64,000 bases of DNA from an uncultured Prevotellaceae bacterium (lineage in GTDB: Bacteria > Bacteroidota > Bacteroidia > Bacteroidales > Bacteroidaceae): positions 1 through 64,000 of the forward strand of contig ONDM01000003.1 in NCBI GenBank assembly GCA_900316585.1, given 5' to 3'. A model generated the notes under the pieces. That model searched no databases and was not told the origin of the DNA. It was given only the letters and a program-made list of their open reading frames with translations. This document shows, one piece after another, positions 43,512-52,524 of the stretch (position 1 is its first letter; each line of letters starts with the position of its first letter). Position numbers and translations under genes: made by a program.

Positions 43512-45257
43512 TTATGACTCAGGTGCAGGAGCCTCTACTTTGGCAATACATTCTGCCAATGCTTGTACAGAAGGCTTTTCTACAGTGAGTTTGAATTTCT
43601 TGATGATCTCACCAATTTGCTGTTGAACTTTTTGTGGATTTTGTCCTGCCAGACTGCTAACCATATTATAGCCAGCTTTCTGTAAGATAGGTACTATCTC
43701 TTCTGGTATTCCAATTTCCACATATTTCTCAACTTTGTCTTTAGGAGTTTTCTTTTCAGGCTTCATCTGTGGGAACAGCATCACTTCACCAATAGCGAAT
43801 TTGCCAGTCATCAGCATGACCAGACGGTCTATACCAATTCCAATACCACTAGTTGGAGGCATTCCATATTGTAAAGCGCGAAGGAAGTCCTGGTCTATAA
43901 TCATAGCTTCATCATCACCCTTGTCGGCCAATTTCATTTGGTCAATGAATCGTTCTTCCTGATCGATAGGGTCATTCAGCTCTGAGTAAGCGTTGGCAAG
44001 TTCTTTGCCGTTTACCATCAACTCGAAACGTTCTGTCAGACCAGGCTTACTACGATGCATCTTTGTCAGTGGAGACATTTCCACAGGATAGTCGATGATA
44101 AAGGTTGGCTGGATAAAACTGCCTTCGCAAGTCTCACCGAAGATTTCATCTATCAGCTTGCCCTTACCCATAGTCTCATCGACTTCAACACCACATTTTT
44201 TAGCTACCTCACGCATTTCTTCTTCGGTCATGCCGTTCAGGTCGTATCCAGTCTTTTCTTTGATGGCATCCAGAATTGGGAGGCGACGGTATGGCGCCTT
44301 GAATGAAATGATGTTGCCGTCTATTTCAACTTCTGGCTTACCATTCACAGCAGTACAGATTTCTTCCAGCATCTTTTCTGTAAAGCCCATCATCCAGTTA
44401 TAATCTTTGTACTGAACATACAGTTCCATACAAGTGAATTCTGGATTGTGAGTCTTGTCCATTCCTTCATTTCGGAAATTCTTGCCTATTTCATAGACAC
44501 CCTCAAATCCGCCCACAATCAGACGCTTCAGATAAAGTTCTGTAGCAATACGCATATACATGTCTTGATTCAAGGCATTGAAATGGGTGATGAAAGGACG
44601 TGCACTAGCACCACCAGCTATACTTTGCAGAACAGGCGTCTCCACCTCTGTATAACCAGCTCTATCCAGAATGTTTCTGAGTGTCCGCAAAACGGTAGCA
44701 CGCTTTAAGAAAGTTTCTTTCACTCCGTCATTAACTACCAGGTCTACATAACGCTGGCGGTAACGAAGTTCTGGATCGTCAAATTTGTCGTATGCTACGC
44801 CGTCTTTATATTTTACAATAGGCAGTGGTTTCAAACTCTTGCTTAGTAGGGTGAGTTCCTGAGCATGCACGCTGATTTCACCAGTTTGGGTGCGGAATAC
44901 GAAACCCTTGATGCCGATAAAATCACCGATGTCAAGCAGACGTTTAAACACTTGATTGTACAAGTCCTTGTTTTCTCCTGGACAGATGTCGTCACGGGTT
45001 ACATAAACTTGAATACGTCCTTTGGAATCCTGTAATTCTGCAAATGAAGCCTTACCCATGATACGGCGACTCATCATTCGGCCAGCTATGGATACCTGAC
45101 GAGGTTCTACTCCATCCTGGAACTCATTTTTTATATCCGTAGAGAATGCGTTAGTAGGATATTCAGCTGCAGGATAAGGGTTAATTCCCAATCCTCGCAG
45201 TTCTTCTAACGCATTGCGGCGCACTATCTCTTGTTCGCTTAATTCTAATATGTTCAT
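43512..45257 (-). CDS. lysS: Lysyl-tRNA synthetase, class II, with C-terminal extension
   Basis: LysRS charges tRNA-Lys. The 581-residue protein has an N-terminal OB-fold (VSIAGRMMSRRIMGKASFAELQDSKGRIQVY) and class II motifs FRNEGMDKTHNPEFTCMELY and GIGIGIDRLVMLMT. It exceeds the roughly 505 residues of the E. coli enzyme by a C-terminal tail of about 75 residues (KYVEIGIPEEIVPILQKAGY to the end) that resembles a small helix-hairpin-helix-type module. Such a tail is seen in many Bacteroidota LysRS proteins; its role is unclear. It leads the four-gene run 45257-40391. A TATCTTTG box at 45296-45289 may be its promoter. Confidence 0.95.
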   Translation of the reverse strand: MNILELSEQEIVRRNALEELRGLGINPYPAAEYPTNAFSTDIKNEFQDGVEPRQVSIAGRMMSRRIMGKASFAELQDSKGRIQVYVTRDDICPGENKDLYNQVFKRLLDIGDFIGIKGFVFRTQTGEISVHAQELTLLSKSLKPLPIVKYKDGVAYDKFDDPELRYRQRYVDLVVNDGVKETFLKRATVLRTLRNILDRAGYTEVETPVLQSIAGGASARPFITHFNALNQDMYMRIATELYLKRLIVGGFEGVYEIGKNFRNEGMDKTHNPEFTCMELYVQYKDYNWMMGFTEKMLEEICTAVNGKPEVEIDGNIISFKAPYRRLPILDAIKEKTGYDLNGMTEEEMREVAKKCGVEVDETMGKGKLIDEIFGETCEGSFIQPTFIIDYPVEMSPLTKMHRSKPGLTERFELMVNGKELANAYSELNDPIDQEERFIDQMKLADKGDDEAMIIDQDFLRALQYGMPPTSGIGIGIDRLVMLMTGKFAIGEVMLFPQMKPEKKTPKDKVEKYVEIGIPEEIVPILQKAGYNMVSSLAGQNPQKVQQQIGEIIKKFKLTVEKPSVQALAECIAKVEAPAPES

Positions 45258-45288
45258 TATTGGTTTTTTCTATGTTTACATCTCAGTG

Positions 45289-45296
45289 CAAAGATA
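45289..45296 (-). promoter_or_regulatory. Candidate lysS operon promoter, -7 box
   Basis: Minus-strand TATCTTTG matches TAnnTTTG and lies 31 bp before the lysS start. No clear -33 TTTG. Confidence 0.45.
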
Positions 45297-45316
45297 AACA
45301 ATTTATTTTAGATAAA

Positions 45317-46393
45317 TTATAATCTTGTGCACTTATTCATTAAGTAATAGTCCAACAGAGTCATGGCTGTCATAGCCTCCACTATAGGTACTGCCCGTGG
45401 GAGTACACAAGGGTCATGGCGCCCGCGAGCCTTTACCTGGGTGTCTTCGCCTTTCTCATTTACTGTACTTTGTTCTTTGAGCAGGGTTGCCACGGGTTTG
45501 AAAGCTACACGGAAGTATATATCTTGTCCGTTACTGATTCCACCTTGGATGCCTCCACTGTGGTTAGTGCGGGTGTTTATACGGCCTTCATCGTTGAAAA
45601 ATATGTCATTCTGTTCCGAGCCTCGTTGAGTTACACCAGCAAATCCTTCGCCATATTCAAATCCTTTTACGGCATTAATAGTGAGCATGGCATGTCCTAA
45701 GGCTGCATGCAATTTTCCAAAAGAAGGTTCGCCTAATCCTACTGGACAACCTTTAACTACGCAAGTGATGATGCCACCGATGGTGTCACCTTCTGCTTTG
45801 ACACTAGCTATGTATTCTTCCATTTCCCTGGCTTTCTGAAGGTCAGGACAGCGGACAGCATTGGTCTCAATAAGATTCAAGTCATATCTTTTGTAATCGT
45901 TCTCTAGGGCTATGGAACCAACTTGAGAGGTATAAGCTTGGATACTGATGCCTAACTGTTTTAATGCTAGTTTAGCTAAAGCACCTCCTACACAGCGTGA
46001 AATAGTCTCGCGGGCAGAAGATCGGCCTCCTCCACGATGGTCTCGTATTCCATATTTCTGGGTGTAGGTGAAGTCTGCATGTGAAGGGCGAAACAGACCA
46101 CGAAGATTTTCGTAGTCATCAGAATGTTGGTTGGTATTTCGCACTAGGAACGCAATGGGGCAACCTGTACTTTTTCCTTCAAATATGCCAGACAGAAATT
46201 CTACTTGATCTGCTTCCTTTCTGTCTGTTGTGATTTTGCTCTGCCCTGGTCTTCTGCGGTTTAGTTCCTGCTGAATAAAAACCAGGTCAATACTGATTCC
46301 GGCAGGAAATCCGTCGATTACTCCACCAATCCCTGGGCCATGGCTTTCGCCAAAACTTGTCAGGGTGAAAATCTTGCCGAATGTGTTACTCAT
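45317..46393 (-). CDS. aroC: Chorismate synthase
   Basis: AroC turns 5-enolpyruvylshikimate-3-phosphate into chorismate using reduced FMN, the last step of the shikimate pathway. The 358-residue protein carries [19 protein letters not shown] near residue 14, [19 protein letters not shown] near 115 and the final [20 protein letters not shown] near 320; all three chorismate synthase signatures are present. It follows the FKBP gene by 6 bp, so the two are cotranscribed. Confidence 0.97.
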   Translation of the reverse strand: MSNTFGKIFTLTSFGESHGPGIGGVIDGFPAGISIDLVFIQQELNRRRPGQSKITTDRKEADQVEFLSGIFEGKSTGCPIAFLVRNTNQHSDDYENLRGLFRPSHADFTYTQKYGIRDHRGGGRSSARETISRCVGGALAKLALKQLGISIQAYTSQVGSIALENDYKRYDLNLIETNAVRCPDLQKAREMEEYIASVKAEGDTIGGIITCVVKGCPVGLGEPSFGKLHAALGHAMLTINAVKGFEYGEGFAGVTQRGSEQNDIFFNDEGRINTRTNHSGGIQGGISNGQDIYFRVAFKPVATLLKEQSTVNEKGEDTQVKARGRHDPCVLPRAVPIVEAMTAMTLLDYYLMNKCTRL

Positions 46394-46399
46394 ATACTA

Positions 46400-47008
46400 T
46401 CAATTACAGCTACCTCCACAGCCTCCACAACTGCCATCACCGCAGTTGCCGTCATTGCAGCCATTACCACAGCCTCCATCACCACATTTACCGCCACTGC
46501 AGCCACCACAACCACCAGTCATCATGTTCAGCATTTGCTGGAGCTCTTCATTGGTAGCCATTCTAGAAGTGACTACGACACCTTTGAAGTTCAGTTCTTT
46601 TCCTGCAAGAGGGTGATTCAAATCTACGGTGACACCATCAGAAGCAATGTCTACCACGGTGGCATTGAACCGCTCGCCTTCCTGATTCATCATAGGGATG
46701 ACTGCGCCAACCTTGATGTGTTCACTATCAAATTTTCCATTAATTTCAAATGCACTTCTAGGCAGTTTCTGCACGCCTTCAGGCATGTGGGTGCCATATG
46801 CTTCATCCACACTGAGAGTGAAGTCGAAAGCATCGCCTTCCTTCAGGTCTATGATATTTTTCTCGAAAGCTTCTAAAGTATAGCCTAGACCAGTGATAAA
46901 CTGGAAAGGATGTTCTACTGGTGCTTTTTCTGTCAACTCCATCTTACCGTCCATGTCGGTATACAACTCATAAGCTACGGTAATGTACTTGTTTGGGGTT
47001 TCTTCCAT
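46400..47008 (-). CDS. FKBP-type peptidyl-prolyl isomerase, SlyD-like, with Cys-rich tail
   Basis: The 202-residue protein is a SlyD-type FKBP: KYITVAYELYTDMDGKMELTEKAP starts the fold, and an insert-in-flap chaperone domain follows, with FDSEHIKVGAVIPMMNQEG as the mid part. The C-terminal 40 residues hold nine Cys in CGG, CGD and CGN repeats (for example GGCGGCSGGKCGDGGC), like the metal-binding tail of SlyD but with Cys instead of His. A metal chaperone role, possibly for Ni, Zn or Cu, is inferred. It sits opposite cutC, 140 bp away, and precedes aroC. A full Bacteroides promoter lies at 47052-47083. Confidence 0.9.
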   Translation of the reverse strand: MEETPNKYITVAYELYTDMDGKMELTEKAPVEHPFQFITGLGYTLEAFEKNIIDLKEGDAFDFTLSVDEAYGTHMPEGVQKLPRSAFEINGKFDSEHIKVGAVIPMMNQEGERFNATVVDIASDGVTVDLNHPLAGKELNFKGVVVTSRMATNEELQQMLNMMTGGCGGCSGGKCGDGGCGNGCNDGNCGDGSCGGCGGSCN

Positions 47009-47051
47009 ATATAGTAAATTGTTTAATTTTGGTTCATACCTATTTTGGGTG

Positions 47052-47083
47052 TAAAGTTACGTCTTTAATGTCAAATAGGCAAA
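47052..47083 (-). promoter_or_regulatory. Promoter of the FKBP-aroC pair
   Basis: Minus-strand TTTG (47083-47080) and TAACTTTA (47059-47052) are 20 bp apart; the last base of the -7 box deviates from TAnnTTTG. It lies 43 bp before the FKBP start. Confidence 0.6.
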
Positions 47084-47148
47084 TTACACTGCTTTTCTTT
47101 TCAAAAATCGGAGTTTTTAACTAATATTGCAGTCTCAAAAACAAGAAG

Positions 47149-47907
47149 ATGAGTGAGTTCAAGTTTGAAGTATGTGCCAATTCTGTAGAGAGTTGTTTAG
47201 CTGCCCAGAGAGGTGGTGCTGACCGTGTGGAATTATGTATGGGTATCCCAGAGGGTGGAACTACTCCTTCCTACGGTGATATTCTGATGGCTCGTAGGTT
47301 ATTAGATAACATCCGGCTTCATGTGATTATACGTCCACGTGGAGGTGATTTCCTCTATTCAAGTCTTGAACTGGAAATTATGTTGAAGGATTTGGAGAAT
47401 GCGCGTGTTTTAGGTGCAGATGGTGTAGTTTTTGGCTGTTTGACTCGAAATGGAGAAGTAGATATTCCATCCATGAAAATACTTATGGACGCTTCTCAAG
47501 GAATGTCTGTGACCTTTCATCGTGCTTTTGATGTTTGTCGGAATCCGATAGAAGCTTTGGAGCAAATCATAGATTTGGGATGCGATAGAATTCTGACATC
47601 AGGCCAGCAAGCAACTGCAGAACTTGGAATCCCGTTGTTGAGGCAGCTTCAGCAGCAGGCAGGTAATCGGGTTATCTTAATGGCTGGTTGTGGTGTGAAT
47701 GAGAATAATATAGCCAAGATTGCAGCAGAGACAGGAATTCATGAATTCCACTTTTCAGCTCGGGAAACGGTGGAGAGTGGAATGATTTACAGAAATGAGA
47801 ATGTAAGCATGGGTGGTACCGTGCGCATTTCTGAATTTGAGCGTAACGTAACCACCCATGCTCGTGTTGAGGCTACTATCGCTTCTTTGAAGCGTTCACT
47901 TCATTAG
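47149..47907 (+). CDS. cutC: CutC family protein
   Basis: CutC proteins are TIM-barrel proteins linked to copper homeostasis in some bacteria, though the direct role is debated. The 252-residue protein has FEVCANSVESCLAAQRGGADRVELC at the N terminus, IRPRGGDFLYSS near 63, GVVFGCLTRNGEVDI near 98, VTFHRAFDVC near 123 and RILTSGQQATAELG near 144. These are the family motifs. Its 3' end overlaps the convergent GH92 gene by 32 bp. It stands apart from the glycan locus in function. Confidence 0.93.
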   Translation: MSEFKFEVCANSVESCLAAQRGGADRVELCMGIPEGGTTPSYGDILMARRLLDNIRLHVIIRPRGGDFLYSSLELEIMLKDLENARVLGADGVVFGCLTRNGEVDIPSMKILMDASQGMSVTFHRAFDVCRNPIEALEQIIDLGCDRILTSGQQATAELGIPLLRQLQQQAGNRVILMAGCGVNENNIAKIAAETGIHEFHFSARETVESGMIYRNENVSMGGTVRISEFERNVTTHARVEATIASLKRSLH

Positions 47908-50239
47908 TGTATGAATACGGGAAGTCAGTTGCCTTAGTTCCTCGTTCTGTATTAGGTCTGTCGGTCATCTGGAAGTTTAGGGTGCTTCCTTTCAGAAGGT
48001 CTTCGTAGGTTATATAGTTTTTCGTGTACTTTTTCCCATTAAGGGTCATCTTATCTACGAAACGATTCTTGTCATTGTTTTCTGGAGCATTGATGACTAC
48101 AGTCTTGCCATTTTCCATGTGGAGGGTGGCTTTCTTGAATAGTGGTGCACCCAGTGCATATTCATTTGTGCCAGGACATACAGGATAGAAACCTAGTGCA
48201 GTGAAGACATACCAGGCAGATGTCTGTCCGTTGTCCTCATCTCCACAATATCCATCTGCTTGTGGGGTGTACATACGGTTCATGGTCTCACGGAGCCAGT
48301 ATTGAGCCTTCCAAGGCTGTCCAGCCCAGTCGTATAGGTAAATCATGTGCTGGATAGGCTGGTTGCCATGTGCATAGTTGCCCATATTCATGACTGTCAT
48401 TTCTGTTATTTCATGGATAGGGAATCCGTAATAACTGTCATCGTAGATTGGTGGAACGGAGAAGACCGAATCCAACATGGCTACAAAGTCTTCTTTACCA
48501 CCCATCAGATTGATGAGTCCTTGTGGATCGTGGAAGACACTCCAAGTATAGTGCCAGCTGTTTCCTTCTGTAAAAGCATCACCCCATTTTAGTGGTGAGA
48601 ATGGTGCCATGAACTGTCCATTTTCCAGTTTACCACGCATGAGTTTGCTTTCAGGGTCAAACAGGTTCTTGTAGTTGAAAGCACGTTTCTCTAGTGTAGC
48701 TATATCAGCTTTTAACTGTTTCTTGAAATTCTTGTCTTTTGCAAATTTAGAATTATTGTTCAGCAATTTGGCCAACTGCAGTATGCACCAGTCATCGTAA
48801 CAATATTCCAATGTGCGAGCCGCATTTTCAGAGATATTCACATCGTATGGTACGTATCCTAGTGTGTTGTAATACTGATAGCCAAGACGACCGGTAGATG
48901 TCACGTCTTCCATCACGTCATTACAACCATGAATCAGCCCTTCATAAAGTGTCTTTACATCTTCAACCTTGATTCCTTTCAGATAAGCATCAACCAGGAT
49001 AGATGCAGAGTTGTTTCCTACCATGCATCCACGATGTCCTGGGCTGGCCCATTCTGGGAAGAATCCGCTTTCTTTGTATGTGTTGATGAGTCCCTCTTGA
49101 ATTTCCTTGTTTAGAGAAGGGTACATCATGTTCAGAAGTGGGAACAGACAGCGGAACACATCCCAAAAGCCTGCATCTGTGAACATGTAGCCATTTTCTA
49201 TTTTTCCGTTGTATGGACTGTAATGAATAATCTTTCCTGTAGCATCTTTTTCATAGAACTTACGAGGGAAGAGCAGAGAACGGTACAAGCATGAGTAGAA
49301 TGTCCTGAGCTGATCCAGGTCTCCACCTTCCACCTCTATACGTCCCAGCATATTGTCCCATATACCTTTGCCCTTTGCCTTCAGGGTTTCAAAAGAATCG
49401 TTTCCAAGTTCCTTCAAGTTGATTTCAGCCTGTTCGGGACTAATGAATGAAGAAGCGACTTTAGCATGAACCAGTTCGCCTTTCCTTGTTTTGAATCCGA
49501 TGATGGCTCCAGTGTGGAAGTTTGTCTGCTCCAGCTTGCCTTCCTTGATGGTCACAGGAACAGTCCCATCCTTTTTCTTTGGTTGTACGTCATTGCTGTA
49601 TGTGGCTGTGTATGTAAATGGTTTGTCGAAGACCACCACAAAATAATTCTTGAAGTTCTCAGGCACACCACCACTGTTGCGTGTAGTATAACCTACAATC
49701 TTTTTTTCTGCAGGGATAATCCGGATATGCGAATTGCGGTCATATGCATCTACATTCACGTATGAATCGTTCTCTGGGAAGGTGAACTGGAACATTGCTG
49801 CCCGTTCCGTCGGAACCACCTCTGCAATTACATCATGCTCTGCCAGGTAGACTTTGTAGTAATAGGGTCTTGAAACCTCCCCCTTATGGCTAAACCAGCT
49901 GGCACGTTCTTCCTCATCGGCAATAGGCTTTCCCGTCATTGGCATGATGGAGAATTCTCCATAATCGTTTATCCAAGGACTGGGCTGATGTGTCTGCTTG
50001 ATGCCTCGGATTTTATTGGCATTGTAAGTGTATTGCCAGCCATCACCCATTTTACCGGTTTGTGGTGTCCAGAAGTTCATGCCCCAGGGCATTGCAGTAG
50101 CTGGGTAAGTGTTACCTGTTGAGAGTTCAAAGGAAGACAGGGAACCCATGAGAGGATTGACATAATCCGCATAGCTGACTCTCTGTGCGCTGGCTGTCAG
50201 TGCGCAGAAGCTAAAAGCTATCAGTAAGGTCTTTTTCAT
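47876..50239 (-). CDS. GH92 alpha-mannosidase variant (Gln at the acid position)
   Basis: The 787-residue protein has a signal peptide (MKKTLLIAFSFCALTASA) and the GH92 two-domain plan: an N-terminal beta sandwich (YADYVNPLMGSLSS, TYPATAMPWGMNFWTPQTG) and an alpha6/alpha6 barrel. GH92 enzymes cut alpha-mannosides with inversion and need Ca2+. The final motifs are GDEDNGQTSAWYVF and YAHGNQPIQHM. The two neighbours have HGNEPSHH where this one has HGNQPIQH, so the Glu taken as catalytic acid is replaced by Gln at residue 627. This suggests a substrate with a good leaving group, or weak activity. It is the last gene of the three-gene mannosidase run, 16 bp after its neighbour. Confidence 0.85.
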   Translation of the reverse strand: MKKTLLIAFSFCALTASAQRVSYADYVNPLMGSLSSFELSTGNTYPATAMPWGMNFWTPQTGKMGDGWQYTYNANKIRGIKQTHQPSPWINDYGEFSIMPMTGKPIADEEERASWFSHKGEVSRPYYYKVYLAEHDVIAEVVPTERAAMFQFTFPENDSYVNVDAYDRNSHIRIIPAEKKIVGYTTRNSGGVPENFKNYFVVVFDKPFTYTATYSNDVQPKKKDGTVPVTIKEGKLEQTNFHTGAIIGFKTRKGELVHAKVASSFISPEQAEINLKELGNDSFETLKAKGKGIWDNMLGRIEVEGGDLDQLRTFYSCLYRSLLFPRKFYEKDATGKIIHYSPYNGKIENGYMFTDAGFWDVFRCLFPLLNMMYPSLNKEIQEGLINTYKESGFFPEWASPGHRGCMVGNNSASILVDAYLKGIKVEDVKTLYEGLIHGCNDVMEDVTSTGRLGYQYYNTLGYVPYDVNISENAARTLEYCYDDWCILQLAKLLNNNSKFAKDKNFKKQLKADIATLEKRAFNYKNLFDPESKLMRGKLENGQFMAPFSPLKWGDAFTEGNSWHYTWSVFHDPQGLINLMGGKEDFVAMLDSVFSVPPIYDDSYYGFPIHEITEMTVMNMGNYAHGNQPIQHMIYLYDWAGQPWKAQYWLRETMNRMYTPQADGYCGDEDNGQTSAWYVFTALGFYPVCPGTNEYALGAPLFKKATLHMENGKTVVINAPENNDKNRFVDKMTLNGKKYTKNYITYEDLLKGSTLNFQMTDRPNTERGTKATDFPYSYTNEVNASKKR

Positions 50240-50255
50240 GTTATTTAAGTTTTAG

Positions 50256-52517
50256 TTATTTCTTCGGTGTATTGGTCATTTCTAGTTGCAGTAGTCCACC
50301 TGCCATCAGTTGTTCATGTGTGAAGAATGGTTCCTTCAGTTCTTCTCCATTTAAGCGGATGGATTTAATGTACTTGTTCTCAGGTGAGTTGTTCAAGGTG
50401 CCGATAGTGAAATTCTTACCGTTTGGCAGATGGATAATTGCCTCATTGAAGAGTGGTCTTCCGATACTGTAAACCGGCTTGCCTGGACATACCTGGTAGA
50501 AGCCCATGGCATTCAGAATGTACCATGCTGACATCTGTCCGCAGTCCTCGTTGCCGGAAAGACCGTCAGGTGCATTGAAATAAAGTGTGTTCAGCACTTG
50601 ATCCACCAACTCTTGAGTACGCCACGGCTGGCCCAAATAATTGTAGAAGTGAGTGATGTGATGACTAGGTTCATTACCGTGTGCATATTGGCCAATCAGA
50701 CCAGATATGTCAGCTGAAACGTTCTCTCCTTCCAATTCAGATGAAGCGCTGAACAGTTCATCCAGTTTCCTGATCATTCCTTCCTTGCCACCGTAGAGTT
50801 CAGCCAGTCCTTTTACATCATGAGGTACGAACCAACTCCACTGGTAGGAATTGCCTTCGCAGAAGTCGTCAATACGATGTTCGGAGTGTTTAGGACTGAA
50901 TGGAGTGCGCCACTTCCCGTCGAGTGTCTTGCCTCTCATGAACCCAATGGATGAATCGAAGTACTGCTGGTAGTTCTTGGCATATTGATGATATTTCTCT
51001 GCTGTTTCCTTGTCTCCCAGGGAATCTGCCAGCATGGAAATGCACCAGTCATTGTAAGCATATTCCAACCCCTTGGCAACGGCCTCATTGTCTTTGTCAC
51101 AAGGCACATAGCCTACAGTGTGGTTGTAATACCGTCCGATAGGCATGATGTGTGGATATAACCATTTAGGACAGGCTGGAGTGATGCCCGTGGTGTCATA
51201 TTCAGCGCAACGTAAGGCAGCTTTGTAGGCATCGTCAATGTTGTAATTCCGGTAACCTTTCGCATAGCTGTCTGCCAACAGAGAGACATAGTGATAACCA
51301 ATCATGCAGCCTGTGTAGTTCGCACCACAATCCCATTTAGGTACCAGTCCGCCTTCCTTGCCTTTCTTAATTAAAGAACGGATGTATGCCTCATTCTGAC
51401 TTGGTTCCAGTATGCTGACCAGAGGGTGAAGGGCACGGTGTGTATCCCAAAGAGAAAAGATAGTGTACACCGGATCATTGATATCACCTTGATGAACCTT
51501 CAAATCCATACCCAGGTAACGTCCGTCAACATCCTGGAAAAGGTTCGGGCTGAAATTGGCGTGATAGAGTGCTGTATAGAAAACCTTCCGGTAGTCCTCA
51601 TTGTCCGTATCAATGTCTATCTTCTTCAGACAGTTGTTCCAAAGTTTCCGTGCAGCCTGACGGGTGCCTTCAAAATCCCAGTCGGGCATTTCTATAGCCA
51701 GATTCTTGGCTGCACCTTCGTAGTCGCAAGATGAGATGGCAGTCTTCACCATCACCACTTCTTGGTCTGTTGTCTGGAAGTGCAGTAGTACTTTGCATCT
51801 AGGTTCCAGCTTGTCCTTCAGCTGGATGGTGTCTCTTACCACCTCGAAAGTAAACGGCTTGGAGAATTGAGCCTGGAAATAGATGTCATGCTGATACTCC
51901 CACCATGCATTTCTTTTGAAGGCACGGAGTGTGGAGTCGTTCAGAATCTCCACGTTCATGATTTGGTTGGTCTGCTCTTGAATGGAATAGTCCAAATCCA
52001 GGATAAAACCAGCCTCTTCTGATGCAGGGAAGGTGTAGCGATGTATGGCACTACGAGCGGTGGATGTTATCTCCGCCTTTACTCCATAGCGTTCCAAGAG
52101 AACTGAATAATACCCAGGTTCTGCATGCTCGTTCTCATGTGAGAACTTGGATGCAAAAGCTACATGCTGTGCATTTTCCTTTTCTCCCACATAGCTGATG
52201 TCTTGCTTGCCCACCGTAGGCATCAGCAGGAAGTCGCCGAAGTCTGCACAGCCCGTTCCACTCAGTCGTGTGTGGGAGAATCCATTTATGGAATCATCCT
52301 CATAATAATAACCAGAGCTGGCATCCCAGCCGTGAATACGGGTGTCAGGTCCCGGTTGAATCATGCCATTGGGCACCATGGCACCCGGATGGGTGTGACC
52401 GTGACCTCCAGTTCCGATGAATGGGTCAACGAACACGGTATAATCCTTTTCTTCCAGCTGACTGGTCGTGCAGGCTGCCAGTACGGCTGCGGTTGCTAAT
52501 AGTAGTATCTTTTTCAT
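50256..52517 (-). CDS. GH92 alpha-mannosidase lipoprotein
   Basis: The 753-residue protein starts at 52517 (MKKILLLATAAVLAACTTSQ) with a lipobox AAC; an earlier in-frame start would give a non-secretory extension. It has the GH92 entry motif YTVFVDPFIGTGGHGHTHPGAMVPNG, the acid-bearing AHGNEPSHHITHFYNYLGQPW with Glu616, and the base-region GNEDCGQMSAWYILNAMGFY. It should be anchored at the outer membrane or periplasm and trim alpha-linked mannose from imported or cell-surface glycans. It lies 7 bp after the 743-residue paralogue. Confidence 0.92.
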   Translation of the reverse strand: MKKILLLATAAVLAACTTSQLEEKDYTVFVDPFIGTGGHGHTHPGAMVPNGMIQPGPDTRIHGWDASSGYYYEDDSINGFSHTRLSGTGCADFGDFLLMPTVGKQDISYVGEKENAQHVAFASKFSHENEHAEPGYYSVLLERYGVKAEITSTARSAIHRYTFPASEEAGFILDLDYSIQEQTNQIMNVEILNDSTLRAFKRNAWWEYQHDIYFQAQFSKPFTFEVVRDTIQLKDKLEPRCKVLLHFQTTDQEVVMVKTAISSCDYEGAAKNLAIEMPDWDFEGTRQAARKLWNNCLKKIDIDTDNEDYRKVFYTALYHANFSPNLFQDVDGRYLGMDLKVHQGDINDPVYTIFSLWDTHRALHPLVSILEPSQNEAYIRSLIKKGKEGGLVPKWDCGANYTGCMIGYHYVSLLADSYAKGYRNYNIDDAYKAALRCAEYDTTGITPACPKWLYPHIMPIGRYYNHTVGYVPCDKDNEAVAKGLEYAYNDWCISMLADSLGDKETAEKYHQYAKNYQQYFDSSIGFMRGKTLDGKWRTPFSPKHSEHRIDDFCEGNSYQWSWFVPHDVKGLAELYGGKEGMIRKLDELFSASSELEGENVSADISGLIGQYAHGNEPSHHITHFYNYLGQPWRTQELVDQVLNTLYFNAPDGLSGNEDCGQMSAWYILNAMGFYQVCPGKPVYSIGRPLFNEAIIHLPNGKNFTIGTLNNSPENKYIKSIRLNGEELKEPFFTHEQLMAGGLLQLEMTNTPKK

Positions 52518-52524
52518 AACATCA

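Noticed and set aside
46340-46876. A 178-codon plus-strand ORF rich in Thr and Ala
   Set aside because: It is antisense to the FKBP gene and arises from the complement of its Gly-Cys repeat region.
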